Below, piece after piece: positions 25,426-34,530 of a stretch of DNA of 64,000 nucleotides. How positions within the stretch are numbered: position 1 is the first letter of the stretch; each line of letters starts with the position of its first letter. The stretch lies in contig JAVKDD010000020.1 of assembly GCA_040222455.1 (NCBI GenBank), positions 434,001 to 498,000 on the forward strand, given 5' to 3'. The translations under genes were made by a program, and so were the position numbers. Under the pieces are notes generated by a model that saw only the letters and a program-made list of their open reading frames with translations, was not told where the DNA came from and did no database searches. The stretch is from RHLJ01 sp040222455. GTDB lineage: Bacteria > Bacteroidota > Rhodothermia > Balneolales > Balneolaceae.

Positions 25426-26784
25426 ATGGAAGATATTTTAAAGAAAAACTGGACCCCAACAAGCTGGCTAGAAAAACCTGTAAAGCAATTACCTGCATAT
25501 CCAGATCAAAAAGAATTGGAAGTTAGTTTCGAAAATTTAAAGAAATTACCCCCATTGGTAACTTCTTGGGAAATTGAAGCATTAAAAAATAAACTTTCTC
25601 AGGTTTCTGCAGGTAAAGCTTTTTTGTTACAAGCCGGTGATTGCGCTGAGAGTTTTGACCTCACTAATTCTTCAAAAATAGTAAATACTGTTAAAGTTCT
25701 TCTCCAAACCAGTTTCATCTTAATACATGAGTTAGGAGTACCTGTTGTTCGTTTGGGTAGAATTGCAGGACAATATGCAAAGCCTCGTTCCAAAGATTTC
25801 GAGGAAGTGAACGGAGAACAAATCCATAACTATCGTGGAGATTTGATTAATGGATTTGAGCCAACAAAAGAAGCACGCATTCCAGATCCAAAACGATTAT
25901 TAGAGGGCTACCACAAAGCAGGCTTAACGTTAAACTTTGTTCGGGCACTTGGTGACGAAGGTTTTGCTGATTTGCATCACCCAGAGCAGTGGGAACTGGA
26001 CTTTATGAAGAACAACGTTTACTACAAAGAATATGAGGCAATGGTCGATTCGATTACCAAAGCAGTTAAATTTGTAGATGCTATTTCACCCGATAGATTT
26101 AATAGTCTTCAAAAAGTGGATATTTATACTTCTCATGAAGCACTAAATCTATATTATGATTCTGCACAAACCCGCAAAGTTCCTCGTAAAACAGATTTCT
26201 ATAATTTAAGTTCTCATATGGTTTGGTTAGGAAACCGAACTCGTGACCTTGATGGAGCTCATGTTGAATATCTTAGTGGAATAGCTAATCCAATTGGCAT
26301 AAAAGTGGGACCGCCGTACACAATCGACGACACACTTAAGCTCATTGAGAAATTAAATCCTAGTCATGAATCTGGAAAGATTGTTCTGATCACTCGTTTC
26401 GGTAAAGAAGTGATCGAAAATGAGCTTCCGAAGTTAATCCAGGCAATTCGCAGAGAAGGATTCCCTATAGTTTGGAGTTCAGACCCTATGCACGGAAATA
26501 CATTTTCATCTTCAAATAACTATAAGACACGTAATTTTGATCATATCCTGGATGAAATCAAATCGGCATTTGCAATTCACCGTGCAGAGGGTAGTTATCT
26601 TGGAAGTGTACATTTAGAACTTACCGGAGACAATGTAACTGAATGTGTAGGTGGTGCAAAAGGATTAAATGAAGATGGCTTAAATAATAATTACGAAACC
26701 TTTTGTGATCCTCGTTTAAACTACGAGCAATCTCTTGAAATGGCGTTTTTGGTTTCTAAAGAATGGAAACAGAGTTATTCATAG
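25426..26784 (+). CDS. Class II 3-deoxy-D-arabino-heptulosonate 7-phosphate (DAHP) synthase
   Basis: This enzyme condenses phosphoenolpyruvate and erythrose 4-phosphate, the first step of the shikimate pathway. The 452-residue length and sequence are those of the class II (plant/actinobacterial) type. LLQAGDCAESFD carries metal ligand C73, followed by RIAGQYAKPRS, the substrate region ALNLYYDSAQTR, WSSDPMHGNT and HLELTGDNVTECVGG. I start at the ATG at 25426 (MEDILKKNWTPTSW), because the longer frame begins at TTG and adds 30 atypical residues. No extra N-terminal regulatory domain is present. It is monocistronic, divergent from the cyclase. Confidence 0.94.
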   Translation: MEDILKKNWTPTSWLEKPVKQLPAYPDQKELEVSFENLKKLPPLVTSWEIEALKNKLSQVSAGKAFLLQAGDCAESFDLTNSSKIVNTVKVLLQTSFILIHELGVPVVRLGRIAGQYAKPRSKDFEEVNGEQIHNYRGDLINGFEPTKEARIPDPKRLLEGYHKAGLTLNFVRALGDEGFADLHHPEQWELDFMKNNVYYKEYEAMVDSITKAVKFVDAISPDRFNSLQKVDIYTSHEALNLYYDSAQTRKVPRKTDFYNLSSHMVWLGNRTRDLDGAHVEYLSGIANPIGIKVGPPYTIDDTLKLIEKLNPSHESGKIVLITRFGKEVIENELPKLIQAIRREGFPIVWSSDPMHGNTFSSSNNYKTRNFDHILDEIKSAFAIHRAEGSYLGSVHLELTGDNVTECVGGAKGLNEDGLNNNYETFCDPRLNYEQSLEMAFLVSKEWKQSYS

Positions 26785-26807
26785 AAATTTAGAATTAAGA
26801 ATTATTC

Positions 26808-26844
26808 AATTAAAAATGGATGCTTTTAAATTCCATTTTTAATT
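26808..26844. terminator. AT-rich hairpin after DAHP synthase
   Basis: AATTAAAAATGGA (26808-26820) pairs perfectly with TCCATTTTTAATT (26832-26844) around 11 bases. It lies 24 bases after the stop and is likely a weak terminator. The remaining 230 bases up to the Hsp20 gene should hold the Hsp20 promoter; I see no inverted-repeat heat-shock (CIRCE) element. Confidence 0.5.
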
Positions 26845-27074
26845 CTCAATTGAATCATTGATAATTGAGATAGTCTGCCATTTTATTCTCCCTACTGTCG
26901 ATGAGTCAAACGCCGTCTGTCATCATTTCTATATGTCAGAATTCATTCTGAAATTTTTTCATTTTTAGTTTGTCGCACTGTCAGTGCCTTTCCTTTCTTC
27001 GCTATTGGCATACACGTTGCATTTATGTAATCGAATTTTTGAACAACATAAATCAAATATAAGAGGATACAAAC

Positions 27075-27506
27075 ATGGCACTTATAAAATATAATCGACC
27101 AAACACTGATCTTTTTTCAAGAAACTTCAACGATATAGTTGATGAATTTTTCAATAACTCTGCTACTAATTATCGAAAAGATAATTTTATGCCTAGTGTA
27201 GATGTTACAGAATCAGATACCCAATTTGAGGTTTCTGTTGAGCTTCCAGGATTGAAGAAAGAAGACATCAATGTTGATCTTGAAAAAGGGCGTTTAACCA
27301 TTAGTGGTGAACGTAAATCGAACAAAGAGGAAGAAGGCAAAAATTTCCATAGAATAGAAAGACAATATGGAAAATTCAGTCGTGCTTTTTACTTACCAGA
27401 AAGTATTGATGACGAGAGCATAATCGCAAAATATGAAGATGGTATTCTAAATATCACCATCAACAAAAGCGAAGAAAAAGTGAAGAAGCAAATCGAGATC
27501 GCATAA
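27075..27506 (+). CDS. hsp20: Small heat shock protein of the Hsp20/alpha-crystallin family
   Basis: This ATP-independent chaperone holds unfolding proteins in the cytoplasm. The 143-residue protein has a short N-terminal arm (about 1-36) and an alpha-crystallin domain with the motifs VELPGLKKEDINV, LTISGERK and FSRAFYLPE. YEDGILNITINK and an EEKVKKQIEIA tail follow. A good ribosome site (AAGAGGA) precedes the ATG. It has its own terminator and is followed by htrA and then clpB, which makes a protein quality-control neighbourhood. Confidence 0.95.
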   Translation: MALIKYNRPNTDLFSRNFNDIVDEFFNNSATNYRKDNFMPSVDVTESDTQFEVSVELPGLKKEDINVDLEKGRLTISGERKSNKEEEGKNFHRIERQYGKFSRAFYLPESIDDESIIAKYEDGILNITINKSEEKVKKQIEIA

Positions 27507-27528
27507 TACTCGATGCTAAATTTAGAAT

Positions 27529-27562
27529 GCCGGAGCTGTGAAATAGTTCCGGCTGTTTTTTT
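27529..27562 (+). terminator. Terminator of the Hsp20 gene
   Basis: GCCGGAGCT and AGTTCCGGC form a 9-bp stem with one mismatch and a 7-base loop, followed by a G and a run of seven T. It lies about 22 bases after the stop. Confidence 0.8.
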
Positions 27563-27648
27563 GGTAACAAAATGTAAAGGTGTACAATTTTAGATTTAAG
27601 AGACGTTGTAGCACCACAAAAACATAAACTATTATCAAACTTAGAACC

Positions 27649-29127
27649 ATGAATACAGCTGTCAAAAATTTTTTTGGTGTAGCCGCTGCAATAATTGTAT
27701 TGCTTGGGTTTAATGCATACACAGAAAACAATTCTGAACATACTATAAGCTTACCTGAGTATAACACCTCAGTAACATCTGCAGAAAATAGAGCGGTAAC
27801 TTCTTTAAAAGATATGAACGACGCGATTATTGATATCGCTGAGAAAACCAATCCTGCAGTAGTAACAATTACAACAGAGAAAACACAACAAGTTAGAACA
27901 CTAGATCCATTTTCAATGTTTTTTGGAAACCCAAATGGTCGAGATGGGCAAACTCAAGAATATGTTCGTAGAGGATTAGGTTCTGGAGTAATAGTATCTG
28001 AGGAAGGCTATGTACTTACTAATAATCATGTAATTGATAACACTGATGAGATTAAAGTACGCCTTTTTAATGGGGAAGAAGTTGAAGCTGAACTTATTGG
28101 AACTGATCCTGAGACTGATATTGCAGTATTAAAAATAGACGTTGAAAATATTCCAACCGTAAAACTAGGAGATAGTGATGCTGCAAAAGTAGGTTCTTTT
28201 GTCTTGGCAATTGGAAGTCCTTTAAGTGAAGATCTTGCTCATACTGTTTCTTTTGGAATTGTAAGTGCAAGAAGTCGGACTTTGACGAATCTCACTGCTT
28301 ATGGAGATTATATCCAAACGGATGCTGCTATTAATCCGGGGAATTCAGGTGGGGCACTTATAGACATGAATGGCGAATTAGTAGGTATTAATTCTGCAAT
28401 AGCATCCCGTTCTGGAGGTAATGATGGAATTGGATTTGCAATTCCGACCAAGCTTGCAAAAAGAATTATGGATGATTTGATTAAAGACGGTACTGTTTCT
28501 AGAGGATATATTGGAATGTATTCAGCTGGAGAAGTTGATAGAACTATGGCTCAAGCTCTTGGATTAAGCAGAGATAAAGGGATTATCGTAGGTCAGGTTG
28601 TTGAAGATAGCCCGGCCGAAAAAGCAGGTTTAAAGGAAGAAGATATCATAGTAAGTCTAAATGGGGAAGAAGTTTCAGGTTATGATGCTTTTCGACTTAA
28701 CGTTGCCAATTTTAAGCCAAATGATCAAGTTGATCTTTTGGTGATTAGAGATGGAGTTGAAAAGAAAATTTCAGTAACTTTAGGAATTCGACCAAGCGAT
28801 GAAATTGCTTCTAAAGTACCTGAAAAAGAAGACATCGCAGAGAAACTGGGTTTTACTGTTACTGACCTTACATCAGATATTAAAAGACAACTTAATATAA
28901 CGAATGATATAGAAGGAGTTGTGGTTAATAAAGTAAGTGAATCGAGTAACGCATTTGAAAGAGGACTTCAGAAAGGTGATATAATCACCGCAGTTAAGCG
29001 CAAGAAAATTGAAACTTCAAGAGAATTTTACAAAGAAGTAGAAAAAAGCGCTGAAAATGGAGACCAAGCAATTTTATTGACTGTAGAACGAAATAATATG
29101 AAACAATTTATTGCGTTCAGACTCTAA
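27649..29127 (+). CDS. htrA: HtrA/DegP-family periplasmic serine protease
   Basis: This 492-residue Do-type protease degrades or refolds damaged envelope proteins. An N-terminal hydrophobic signal or anchor (about 9-25) is followed by a trypsin-like domain with catalytic triad H127 (LTNNHVID), D157 (PETDIAVL) and S233 (NPGNSGGAL). Two PDZ domains follow (about 285-375 with VVEDSPAEKAGLKEEDI, and 400-492). The ATG at 27649 fits the family start. It has its own strong terminator and lies 142 bases downstream of the Hsp20 gene, after that gene's terminator, so it probably has its own promoter. Confidence 0.95.
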   Translation: MNTAVKNFFGVAAAIIVLLGFNAYTENNSEHTISLPEYNTSVTSAENRAVTSLKDMNDAIIDIAEKTNPAVVTITTEKTQQVRTLDPFSMFFGNPNGRDGQTQEYVRRGLGSGVIVSEEGYVLTNNHVIDNTDEIKVRLFNGEEVEAELIGTDPETDIAVLKIDVENIPTVKLGDSDAAKVGSFVLAIGSPLSEDLAHTVSFGIVSARSRTLTNLTAYGDYIQTDAAINPGNSGGALIDMNGELVGINSAIASRSGGNDGIGFAIPTKLAKRIMDDLIKDGTVSRGYIGMYSAGEVDRTMAQALGLSRDKGIIVGQVVEDSPAEKAGLKEEDIIVSLNGEEVSGYDAFRLNVANFKPNDQVDLLVIRDGVEKKISVTLGIRPSDEIASKVPEKEDIAEKLGFTVTDLTSDIKRQLNITNDIEGVVVNKVSESSNAFERGLQKGDIITAVKRKKIETSREFYKEVEKSAENGDQAILLTVERNNMKQFIAFRL

Positions 29128-29163
29128 GTAGTATCTAAGAATTTATTGTACCCCGAAAAAGCC

Positions 29164-29197
29164 AAAGCCTGGACCCTGATACGGTCCAGGCTTTTTT
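29164..29197 (+). terminator. Strong terminator of htrA
   Basis: AAAGCCTGGACC and GGTCCAGGCTTT form a perfect 12-bp stem with a 7-base loop, followed by further T. It begins 37 bases after the stop. Confidence 0.93.
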
Positions 29198-29218
29198 CGT
29201 TTTTATATTCTAAAAGTT

Positions 29219-29331
29219 GTCATGCTGAACTCGTTTCAGCACCTGTAAAGATTGATATTTTAATTAAGTTTGGGTTTTATCAATGCCGATTCCTCCTTAG
29301 ATCCTGAACCAAGTTCAGGATGACTGCATAG
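29219..29331. repeat. REP-like intergenic repeat, copy 2
   Basis: The element has two hairpins about 60 bases apart. GCTGAA/TTCAGC is within CATGCTGAACTCGTTTCAGC, and CCTGAAC/GTTCAGG is within GATCCTGAACCAAGTTCAGG, followed by ATGAC. It corresponds to the more degenerate element at 1458-1598. It lies between convergent genes and has no reading frame. Confidence 0.6.
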
Positions 29332-29338
29332 TGTGAAA

Positions 29339-29911
29339 TCAAATCAACACAAAGTCTTTTTCTTTAAAAAAGGGGCTTAAATCTTCTGGTGGCGGGAAAT
29401 ACCTGCCTCTGAAATCATTGAAGAAGCCTAATGTTTCATTACTCATTAGTTGTATGATTTCATCCATTGCTTCCCCCGAGATCATGAAAGGAGTTCGTTC
29501 GAACAACATCATGTTTCCAAGACATTGAGCACTTATTTGGTATTGCGCACAGTCTTTAATTGCAGTTCCCTTTATTATGCATTTTGAAATCCATTTATCA
29601 GGATCAAAATCTTGATTTGTTCTCAGCTCATTTTGATAAGTAAAATCCATGTTTTGAACAAAGTACTCAGTCATCTTTCGTTCAGAATCTTTTGAGTATT
29701 CATTCATTTGTTCTTTCATGCAGTTTGTACAAATGGCAAACTCCCAAACTAAATCCTGAGTTTTAATCCCCGGATAATTCGTAAAGGCTTTTTCGATGAT
29801 ATATTCTTGCTGATCTAGCAAAGTTTTTTCGCAAACCAAGCAAGTTGAAATAGGAACTCCTGTTTCAGAGGAATGAAATAAAGAAGGTAATTCTACGAGT
29901 GTTGGATTCAT
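29339..29911 (-). CDS. Hypothetical protein with paired CxxC motifs
   Basis: I do not recognise this 190-residue cytoplasmic protein. C24/C27 (CLVC) and C61/C64 (CTNC) could make a single zinc site or a redox pair. The rest is acidic and helical, with a C-terminal FNDFRGRYFPPPEDLSPF. It starts 88 bases from clpB on the opposite strand, so the two may share a control region. No signal peptide or membrane segment is seen. Function unknown. Confidence 0.75.
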   Translation of the reverse strand: MNPTLVELPSLFHSSETGVPISTCLVCEKTLLDQQEYIIEKAFTNYPGIKTQDLVWEFAICTNCMKEQMNEYSKDSERKMTEYFVQNMDFTYQNELRTNQDFDPDKWISKCIIKGTAIKDCAQYQISAQCLGNMMLFERTPFMISGEAMDEIIQLMSNETLGFFNDFRGRYFPPPEDLSPFFKEKDFVLI

Positions 29912-29999
29912 TTTTAAGGATACTGCTATTCCGTCATAACTACAATTCGGGCATGATTTTGGTCAATGTTAAATCAAATATTAGGGAGGAATCTGAATT

Positions 30000-32639
30000 A
30001 TGAATTTGAACAAATTTACACTTAAGGCTCAGGAAACAATTCAAAAGGGATTGGAATTAGCACAGTCTGGAAATAATCAGGCGTTAGAGCCAGCACATAT
30101 CACAAAAGCTTTTTTAATTGATGCCGACAACATCGTCATAACTTTGTTTAATAAACTAGGTGTTAGCTTAAAAGTAATAGAAGTAACAACGGATAGTTCA
30201 CTTAAAAAACTACCCAAAGTTCAAGGAGCTTCAGTATCAGGTCAATACTTATCAGCGACAACAAAAGAAGTGTTTGATATTGCCCAAAAAGAATCAACCG
30301 CATTAGGAGACGAATACATAAGTTCAGAGCATGTATTATTGGGACTGGTTCAAACTAAAGGAGAAATTGCGGATGTATTGAACGATCAGGGAGTTACCAA
30401 AGATAACATTCTGAAAGTATTGAACGATGTACGTGGTGGTCAAACCGTAGATGATCCGAATGCAGAAAGCCGATATGGAGCATTAAAAAAATACGCAAGA
30501 GATTTAAATGAACTTGCTGAGAAAAATAAGCTTGATCCGGTAATAGGTCGTGATCAGGAAATTCGGCGTGTAATGCAAATACTCACCAGAAGAACTAAAA
30601 ATAACCCAGTTTTAATTGGAGAACCCGGAGTTGGTAAAACGGCCATTGCAGAGGGAATGGCACTTCGGATTGTACGAGGTGATGTGCCTGAAGGATTGAA
30701 ATCCAAGCGAATTATGGCGCTCGATATGGGGGCTTTGGTTGCTGGGACAAAGTTTAGGGGAGAGTTTGAAGAGCGATTGAAAGCGGTTGTGAAAGAAGTC
30801 ACAGATTCGGATGGAGAGCTGATACTTTTTATTGATGAAATCCACACTTTAGTAGGCGCAGGATCAGCCGAGGGTTCGATGGATGCCGCTAATATATTAA
30901 AGCCGGCGCTTGCTCGAGGAGAAATGCATGCCATTGGAGCAACTACACTAGATGAATACCGAAAGTATATAGAAAAAGATAAAGCACTAGAACGTCGACT
31001 TCAAACTGTGTTAGTCGGCGAGCCCTCTATCGAAGATACCGTCTCAATTTTGAGAGGATTGCAAGAACGTTATGAAGTTCACCACGGTGTACGCATCACC
31101 GACGCAGCTATAGTTGCTGCAGCAGAACTTTCTCATCGCTATATCGCTGACCGATTTCTACCTGACAAAGCAATTGATTTGATAGACGAATCAGCTTCCA
31201 GATTACGACTTCAGATTGATTCTCTGCCAGAAGAACTAGACGGTTTAGAACGACAAATACGTCAGCTAGAAATTGAGAGAGAAGCACTTAAGCGAGAGAA
31301 AGATCAATCTAAAATAAAAGGGATAGAAAAAGAGCTTGCCAATTTAGAAGAACAAAGAAATTCGATGCGAGTACAATGGGAACAGGAACGTGATCTCATT
31401 CAAATAGCTCGTGAATTAAAACAAGCCATCGAAACAACCAGAAACGAAGCTGATAAAGCCGAACGGTCAGGCAATTATGAAAAAGTAGCTGAACTGCGTT
31501 ATGGAACAATTACTCAACTTGAGAAAGATTTAGAAGCTGCAAAAACAAATCTAGATGAAATGCAGGGTAAAAAAGCATTACTTAAAGAAGAGGTAGATGC
31601 TGAAGATATTGCAGACATCGTAGCACGTTGGACTGGAATTCCTGTTACAAGAATGTTGCAAAGTGAGCGACAAAAATTACTTTTATTGGAAGAAGAACTT
31701 CATAAAAGAGTAATTGGTCAAGATGTTGCCATTGAAGCTGTTGCGAATGCCGTTAGAAGATCACGTGCTGGATTACAAGATGCAGACCGACCAATTGGTT
31801 CTTTTTTCTTTTTAGGATCGACAGGAGTTGGTAAAACGGAATTGGCTAGATCGTTGGCTGAATTCCTATTCAACGATCCACAAGCTATGATTCGAATCGA
31901 CATGAGTGAATATATGGAAAAGCATTCAGTGAGTCGTTTGATCGGGCCGCCTCCAGGTTATGTTGGATATGACGAAGGTGGACAGCTAACGGAAGCTGCT
32001 CGAAGACATCCATATTCGGTAATTTTACTTGATGAAATTGAAAAAGCGCATCCTGATGTATTTAATATTCTTCTTCAGGTGTTGGATGAAGGACGATTGA
32101 CAGATAACAAAGGCGTTACCGTTGATTTCAAAAATACCATCATTATCATGACCAGCAATATTGGATCGCATTTAATTGTGAATGAAATGGAGAAATCGGG
32201 TGATGAGCTTACGCAAGAGCAATACGAAAACCTGACTAATTTACTTATTGATCAATTAAAGAGAACCATTCGCCCAGAATTCTTGAATAGAGTTGATGAT
32301 ACCGTAGTATTTCATCCACTAAGTAAGAAACACATTCGCTCAATTGTGGATATTCAACTAAAAAGAGTGCATCAGTTATTAGCTAAGAATAAGGTGAAAT
32401 TGGAGATTCCTGATCAAGTGAAAGATTGGCTAGCTATTCGAGGTTTCGATCCCGTATATGGTGCAAGACCTTTAAAGCGTGTGATTCAACAAAACATTAC
32501 GAATGCTTTAGCAACTTATTTACTCATGCGAGATTCTGATACACCTGTTGAATACGAAGCCTCCATAAATAAAACCAAAGACAGAATAGACTTTGCTGAA
32601 GTTGTTAGCAATGTAGAAGAATGGGTTGTGGAGAAGTGA
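30000..32639 (+). CDS. clpB: ATP-dependent disaggregase ClpB
   Basis: ClpB forms a hexamer that pulls proteins out of aggregates together with DnaK. The 879-residue protein has the Clp N-domain (about 1-145) and AAA1 with Walker A GEPGVGKT (K213) and the ELILFIDEIHTLVG Walker B. The coiled-coil middle domain (about 410-530, with many Glu/Lys/Arg residues) is what separates ClpB from ClpA. AAA2 has GSTGVGKT (K612) and a VILLDEIEKAH Walker B. A strong ribosome site (AGGGAGGA) precedes the ATG. It belongs to the same stress block as the Hsp20 and htrA genes. Confidence 0.97.
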   Translation: MNLNKFTLKAQETIQKGLELAQSGNNQALEPAHITKAFLIDADNIVITLFNKLGVSLKVIEVTTDSSLKKLPKVQGASVSGQYLSATTKEVFDIAQKESTALGDEYISSEHVLLGLVQTKGEIADVLNDQGVTKDNILKVLNDVRGGQTVDDPNAESRYGALKKYARDLNELAEKNKLDPVIGRDQEIRRVMQILTRRTKNNPVLIGEPGVGKTAIAEGMALRIVRGDVPEGLKSKRIMALDMGALVAGTKFRGEFEERLKAVVKEVTDSDGELILFIDEIHTLVGAGSAEGSMDAANILKPALARGEMHAIGATTLDEYRKYIEKDKALERRLQTVLVGEPSIEDTVSILRGLQERYEVHHGVRITDAAIVAAAELSHRYIADRFLPDKAIDLIDESASRLRLQIDSLPEELDGLERQIRQLEIEREALKREKDQSKIKGIEKELANLEEQRNSMRVQWEQERDLIQIARELKQAIETTRNEADKAERSGNYEKVAELRYGTITQLEKDLEAAKTNLDEMQGKKALLKEEVDAEDIADIVARWTGIPVTRMLQSERQKLLLLEEELHKRVIGQDVAIEAVANAVRRSRAGLQDADRPIGSFFFLGSTGVGKTELARSLAEFLFNDPQAMIRIDMSEYMEKHSVSRLIGPPPGYVGYDEGGQLTEAARRHPYSVILLDEIEKAHPDVFNILLQVLDEGRLTDNKGVTVDFKNTIIIMTSNIGSHLIVNEMEKSGDELTQEQYENLTNLLIDQLKRTIRPEFLNRVDDTVVFHPLSKKHIRSIVDIQLKRVHQLLAKNKVKLEIPDQVKDWLAIRGFDPVYGARPLKRVIQQNITNALATYLLMRDSDTPVEYEASINKTKDRIDFAEVVSNVEEWVVEK

Positions 32640-32654
32640 TTACTTTTTTTGTCA

Positions 32655-33908
32655 TTATCCAAAAAATCGGTTCAAATACACAATCAACTGTATAAAATTG
32701 AATTCGATATTATCGAAAGCAACGGTTGATCCTCCGGGCTCTTCAAGCTCGAGGTTTGGGTACCATCGAAGACTGGTTCTGAGAATAAAGGATTGAATTC
32801 GGTTGGGACGAATATCCCAGCCGAAAGTAATACCATATGCGAGTTTATTTTCTGTGATATAGAGGGTTAAGTTACGTTCAAATGATTCTTGAAATCGAAG
32901 GGTTTCAGTACTTACAATTGGCCCAATAATTGGCACAAAACCATGATAATCGAACAAAAACTTAGTGGCTTCTAAACCAAAAGATCTTCTGCTTGCTACT
33001 TGATTTGCTCCATACGTATAAGTTGATGTTGAATATCCTCTAAAATTAGCTGTGATATTTATATCGGTATTATGAAAGTAATAACCAATAGCAAAATCTG
33101 GCATAATCGAGGTGCTATATCTTGAGATATATGGCCGATTCACCTGATTGTATTTGCTTTCTTTAATCCAAAAAGCAGAAGACATGCCTAACCCAACAAA
33201 AAAACCATCTAAAGAAAGTGTTTCAGACAGTTTTTTAGAATGACCAGATTCCCAACTCTTTTCTGCACTTAGAGTTGTTTCCAGCATAATCCGATAAGAT
33301 ACATTTAAGTAAAGAGGGGGTGTTTCAATTTCTCTAACTAAATTTCTGGAAATAAAATAGTCCTTTGTATTCGAATAATTCCAAAGTAGCCCGATCTCAA
33401 AAAGCTGGTTTTTTCTTAAAAAAGTAATGCCTGATATCAACGCAAGTGAGGTATGATTGAGTTCAGGTCCGTTTCCAAAAGTAGTGGAGTTGTTTTTGTG
33501 TTCAAAATAAAAGGGAGCAATAGAAAACCCAGCAAATGGACGGATTTTATTGTGTTCAATTCGAAGGGGATAATATTTAAAAACGGTTTCTACTCCAGTG
33601 TCATAAAAAACTTTCTGATTTTGTGAATCAAATGCTGGACTAAATAAAGGTATGGCGATATAAAAATCAGCATGTCCCCAGAAATGGGTACCACCAATTA
33701 CGATTCTAGGTTTTTGAAGATGACTTAATTCTAATGATTCCACATTTCCCAAAGAATTAATGTATTGAGATGAACCACCAAAGCTAGAATTAAAGTCGAT
33801 GCCAAGATTTAATTGTGCAAAGCGATGCCTACTTTGCTTTTCTATATATACTTGAGCAAAGGATTGCCCTGAAATTAGTAGTAATAATGAGATTAAAATG
33901 ACTCTCAT
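32655..33908 (-). CDS. Putative outer-membrane beta-barrel protein
   Basis: This 417-residue protein has a signal peptide (about 1-18, ending SFAQ). The rest has alternating polar and aromatic strands typical of Bacteroidota outer-membrane barrels (for example AFWIKESKYNQ, ITANFRGYSTSTYTYG and LRWYPNLELEE). The end IVYLNRFFG has the aromatic-rich character of a final strand. No specific transporter or enzyme family is recognised. It converges with clpB with only 15 bases between. Confidence 0.7.
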   Translation of the reverse strand: MRVILISLLLLISGQSFAQVYIEKQSRHRFAQLNLGIDFNSSFGGSSQYINSLGNVESLELSHLQKPRIVIGGTHFWGHADFYIAIPLFSPAFDSQNQKVFYDTGVETVFKYYPLRIEHNKIRPFAGFSIAPFYFEHKNNSTTFGNGPELNHTSLALISGITFLRKNQLFEIGLLWNYSNTKDYFISRNLVREIETPPLYLNVSYRIMLETTLSAEKSWESGHSKKLSETLSLDGFFVGLGMSSAFWIKESKYNQVNRPYISRYSTSIMPDFAIGYYFHNTDINITANFRGYSTSTYTYGANQVASRRSFGLEATKFLFDYHGFVPIIGPIVSTETLRFQESFERNLTLYITENKLAYGITFGWDIRPNRIQSFILRTSLRWYPNLELEEPGGSTVAFDNIEFNFIQLIVYLNRFFG

Positions 33909-33964
33909 GAAGATGAATATAGAAGACCTTAAAAGTGTTGTTTGATTCTACATAATTGAGAATT

Positions 33965-34471
33965 CTATTCAAAAGTTTTTCTTTCGAATTTCATTACATA
34001 ACACTCATCTTCTCCGAAGGTTCTGTATTCAAGAAACTTGAAGCCAATACGTTCATAAAAACGAATCGCATCTTTATTTGAAACAAGTGGATCAATAAGA
34101 ATGGCACTTATTTGAGGGTTCGAAAAGCATAGCTCAATAGCAAGTTTCATCATTTTAGTGCCATACCCTTTTCCTAAATCAGAAGCATCCCCAATCCAAA
34201 TATCAATAGCTCTCAAATTTTGCTCAACATCAAATCCCCAATAATGAGTTTCTTCATTAGCGGGATCAATAATTTGTACGACGCCTATTGGTCGTTCGTT
34301 AAGTATGGCAATCAAATATTCAGAAAAAGGTGAGCTCGAATTGAGTTCTATTTCCCATTCTATTTCATCATCACCTCCACTTGCTGTAATTACATGAAGT
34401 TGTTGATCCCAATATTTTAATAATGAAAGGTCCTTAATAGTGGCTTTCCTAAAATGTATTTCACTTTCCAT
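33965..34471 (-). CDS. GNAT acetyltransferase resembling AAC(6')
   Basis: This 168-residue protein is a single GNAT domain that would transfer acetyl from acetyl-CoA to an amine. The order IDIWIGDASDLGKGYGTKMM, then IDPLVSNKDAIRFYERIGF, follows the layout of aminoglycoside 6'-N-acetyltransferases (LGKGLGTKL and TDPSPSNLRAIRCYEKAGF in AAC(6')-Ib). The acetyl-CoA loop is LGKGYGT. I start at ATG 34471, two codons inside a TTG frame. The true substrate may be a cellular amine rather than a drug. It sits alone, divergent from the amidohydrolase. Confidence 0.82.
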   Translation of the reverse strand: MESEIHFRKATIKDLSLLKYWDQQLHVITASGGDDEIEWEIELNSSSPFSEYLIAILNERPIGVVQIIDPANEETHYWGFDVEQNLRAIDIWIGDASDLGKGYGTKMMKLAIELCFSNPQISAILIDPLVSNKDAIRFYERIGFKFLEYRTFGEDECYVMKFERKTFE

Positions 34472-34530
34472 TCCCAATCAGATTTTGTAAATAGGCAAAT
34501 TACTAATCTATAAAAAAAGTTGGTGGGACA

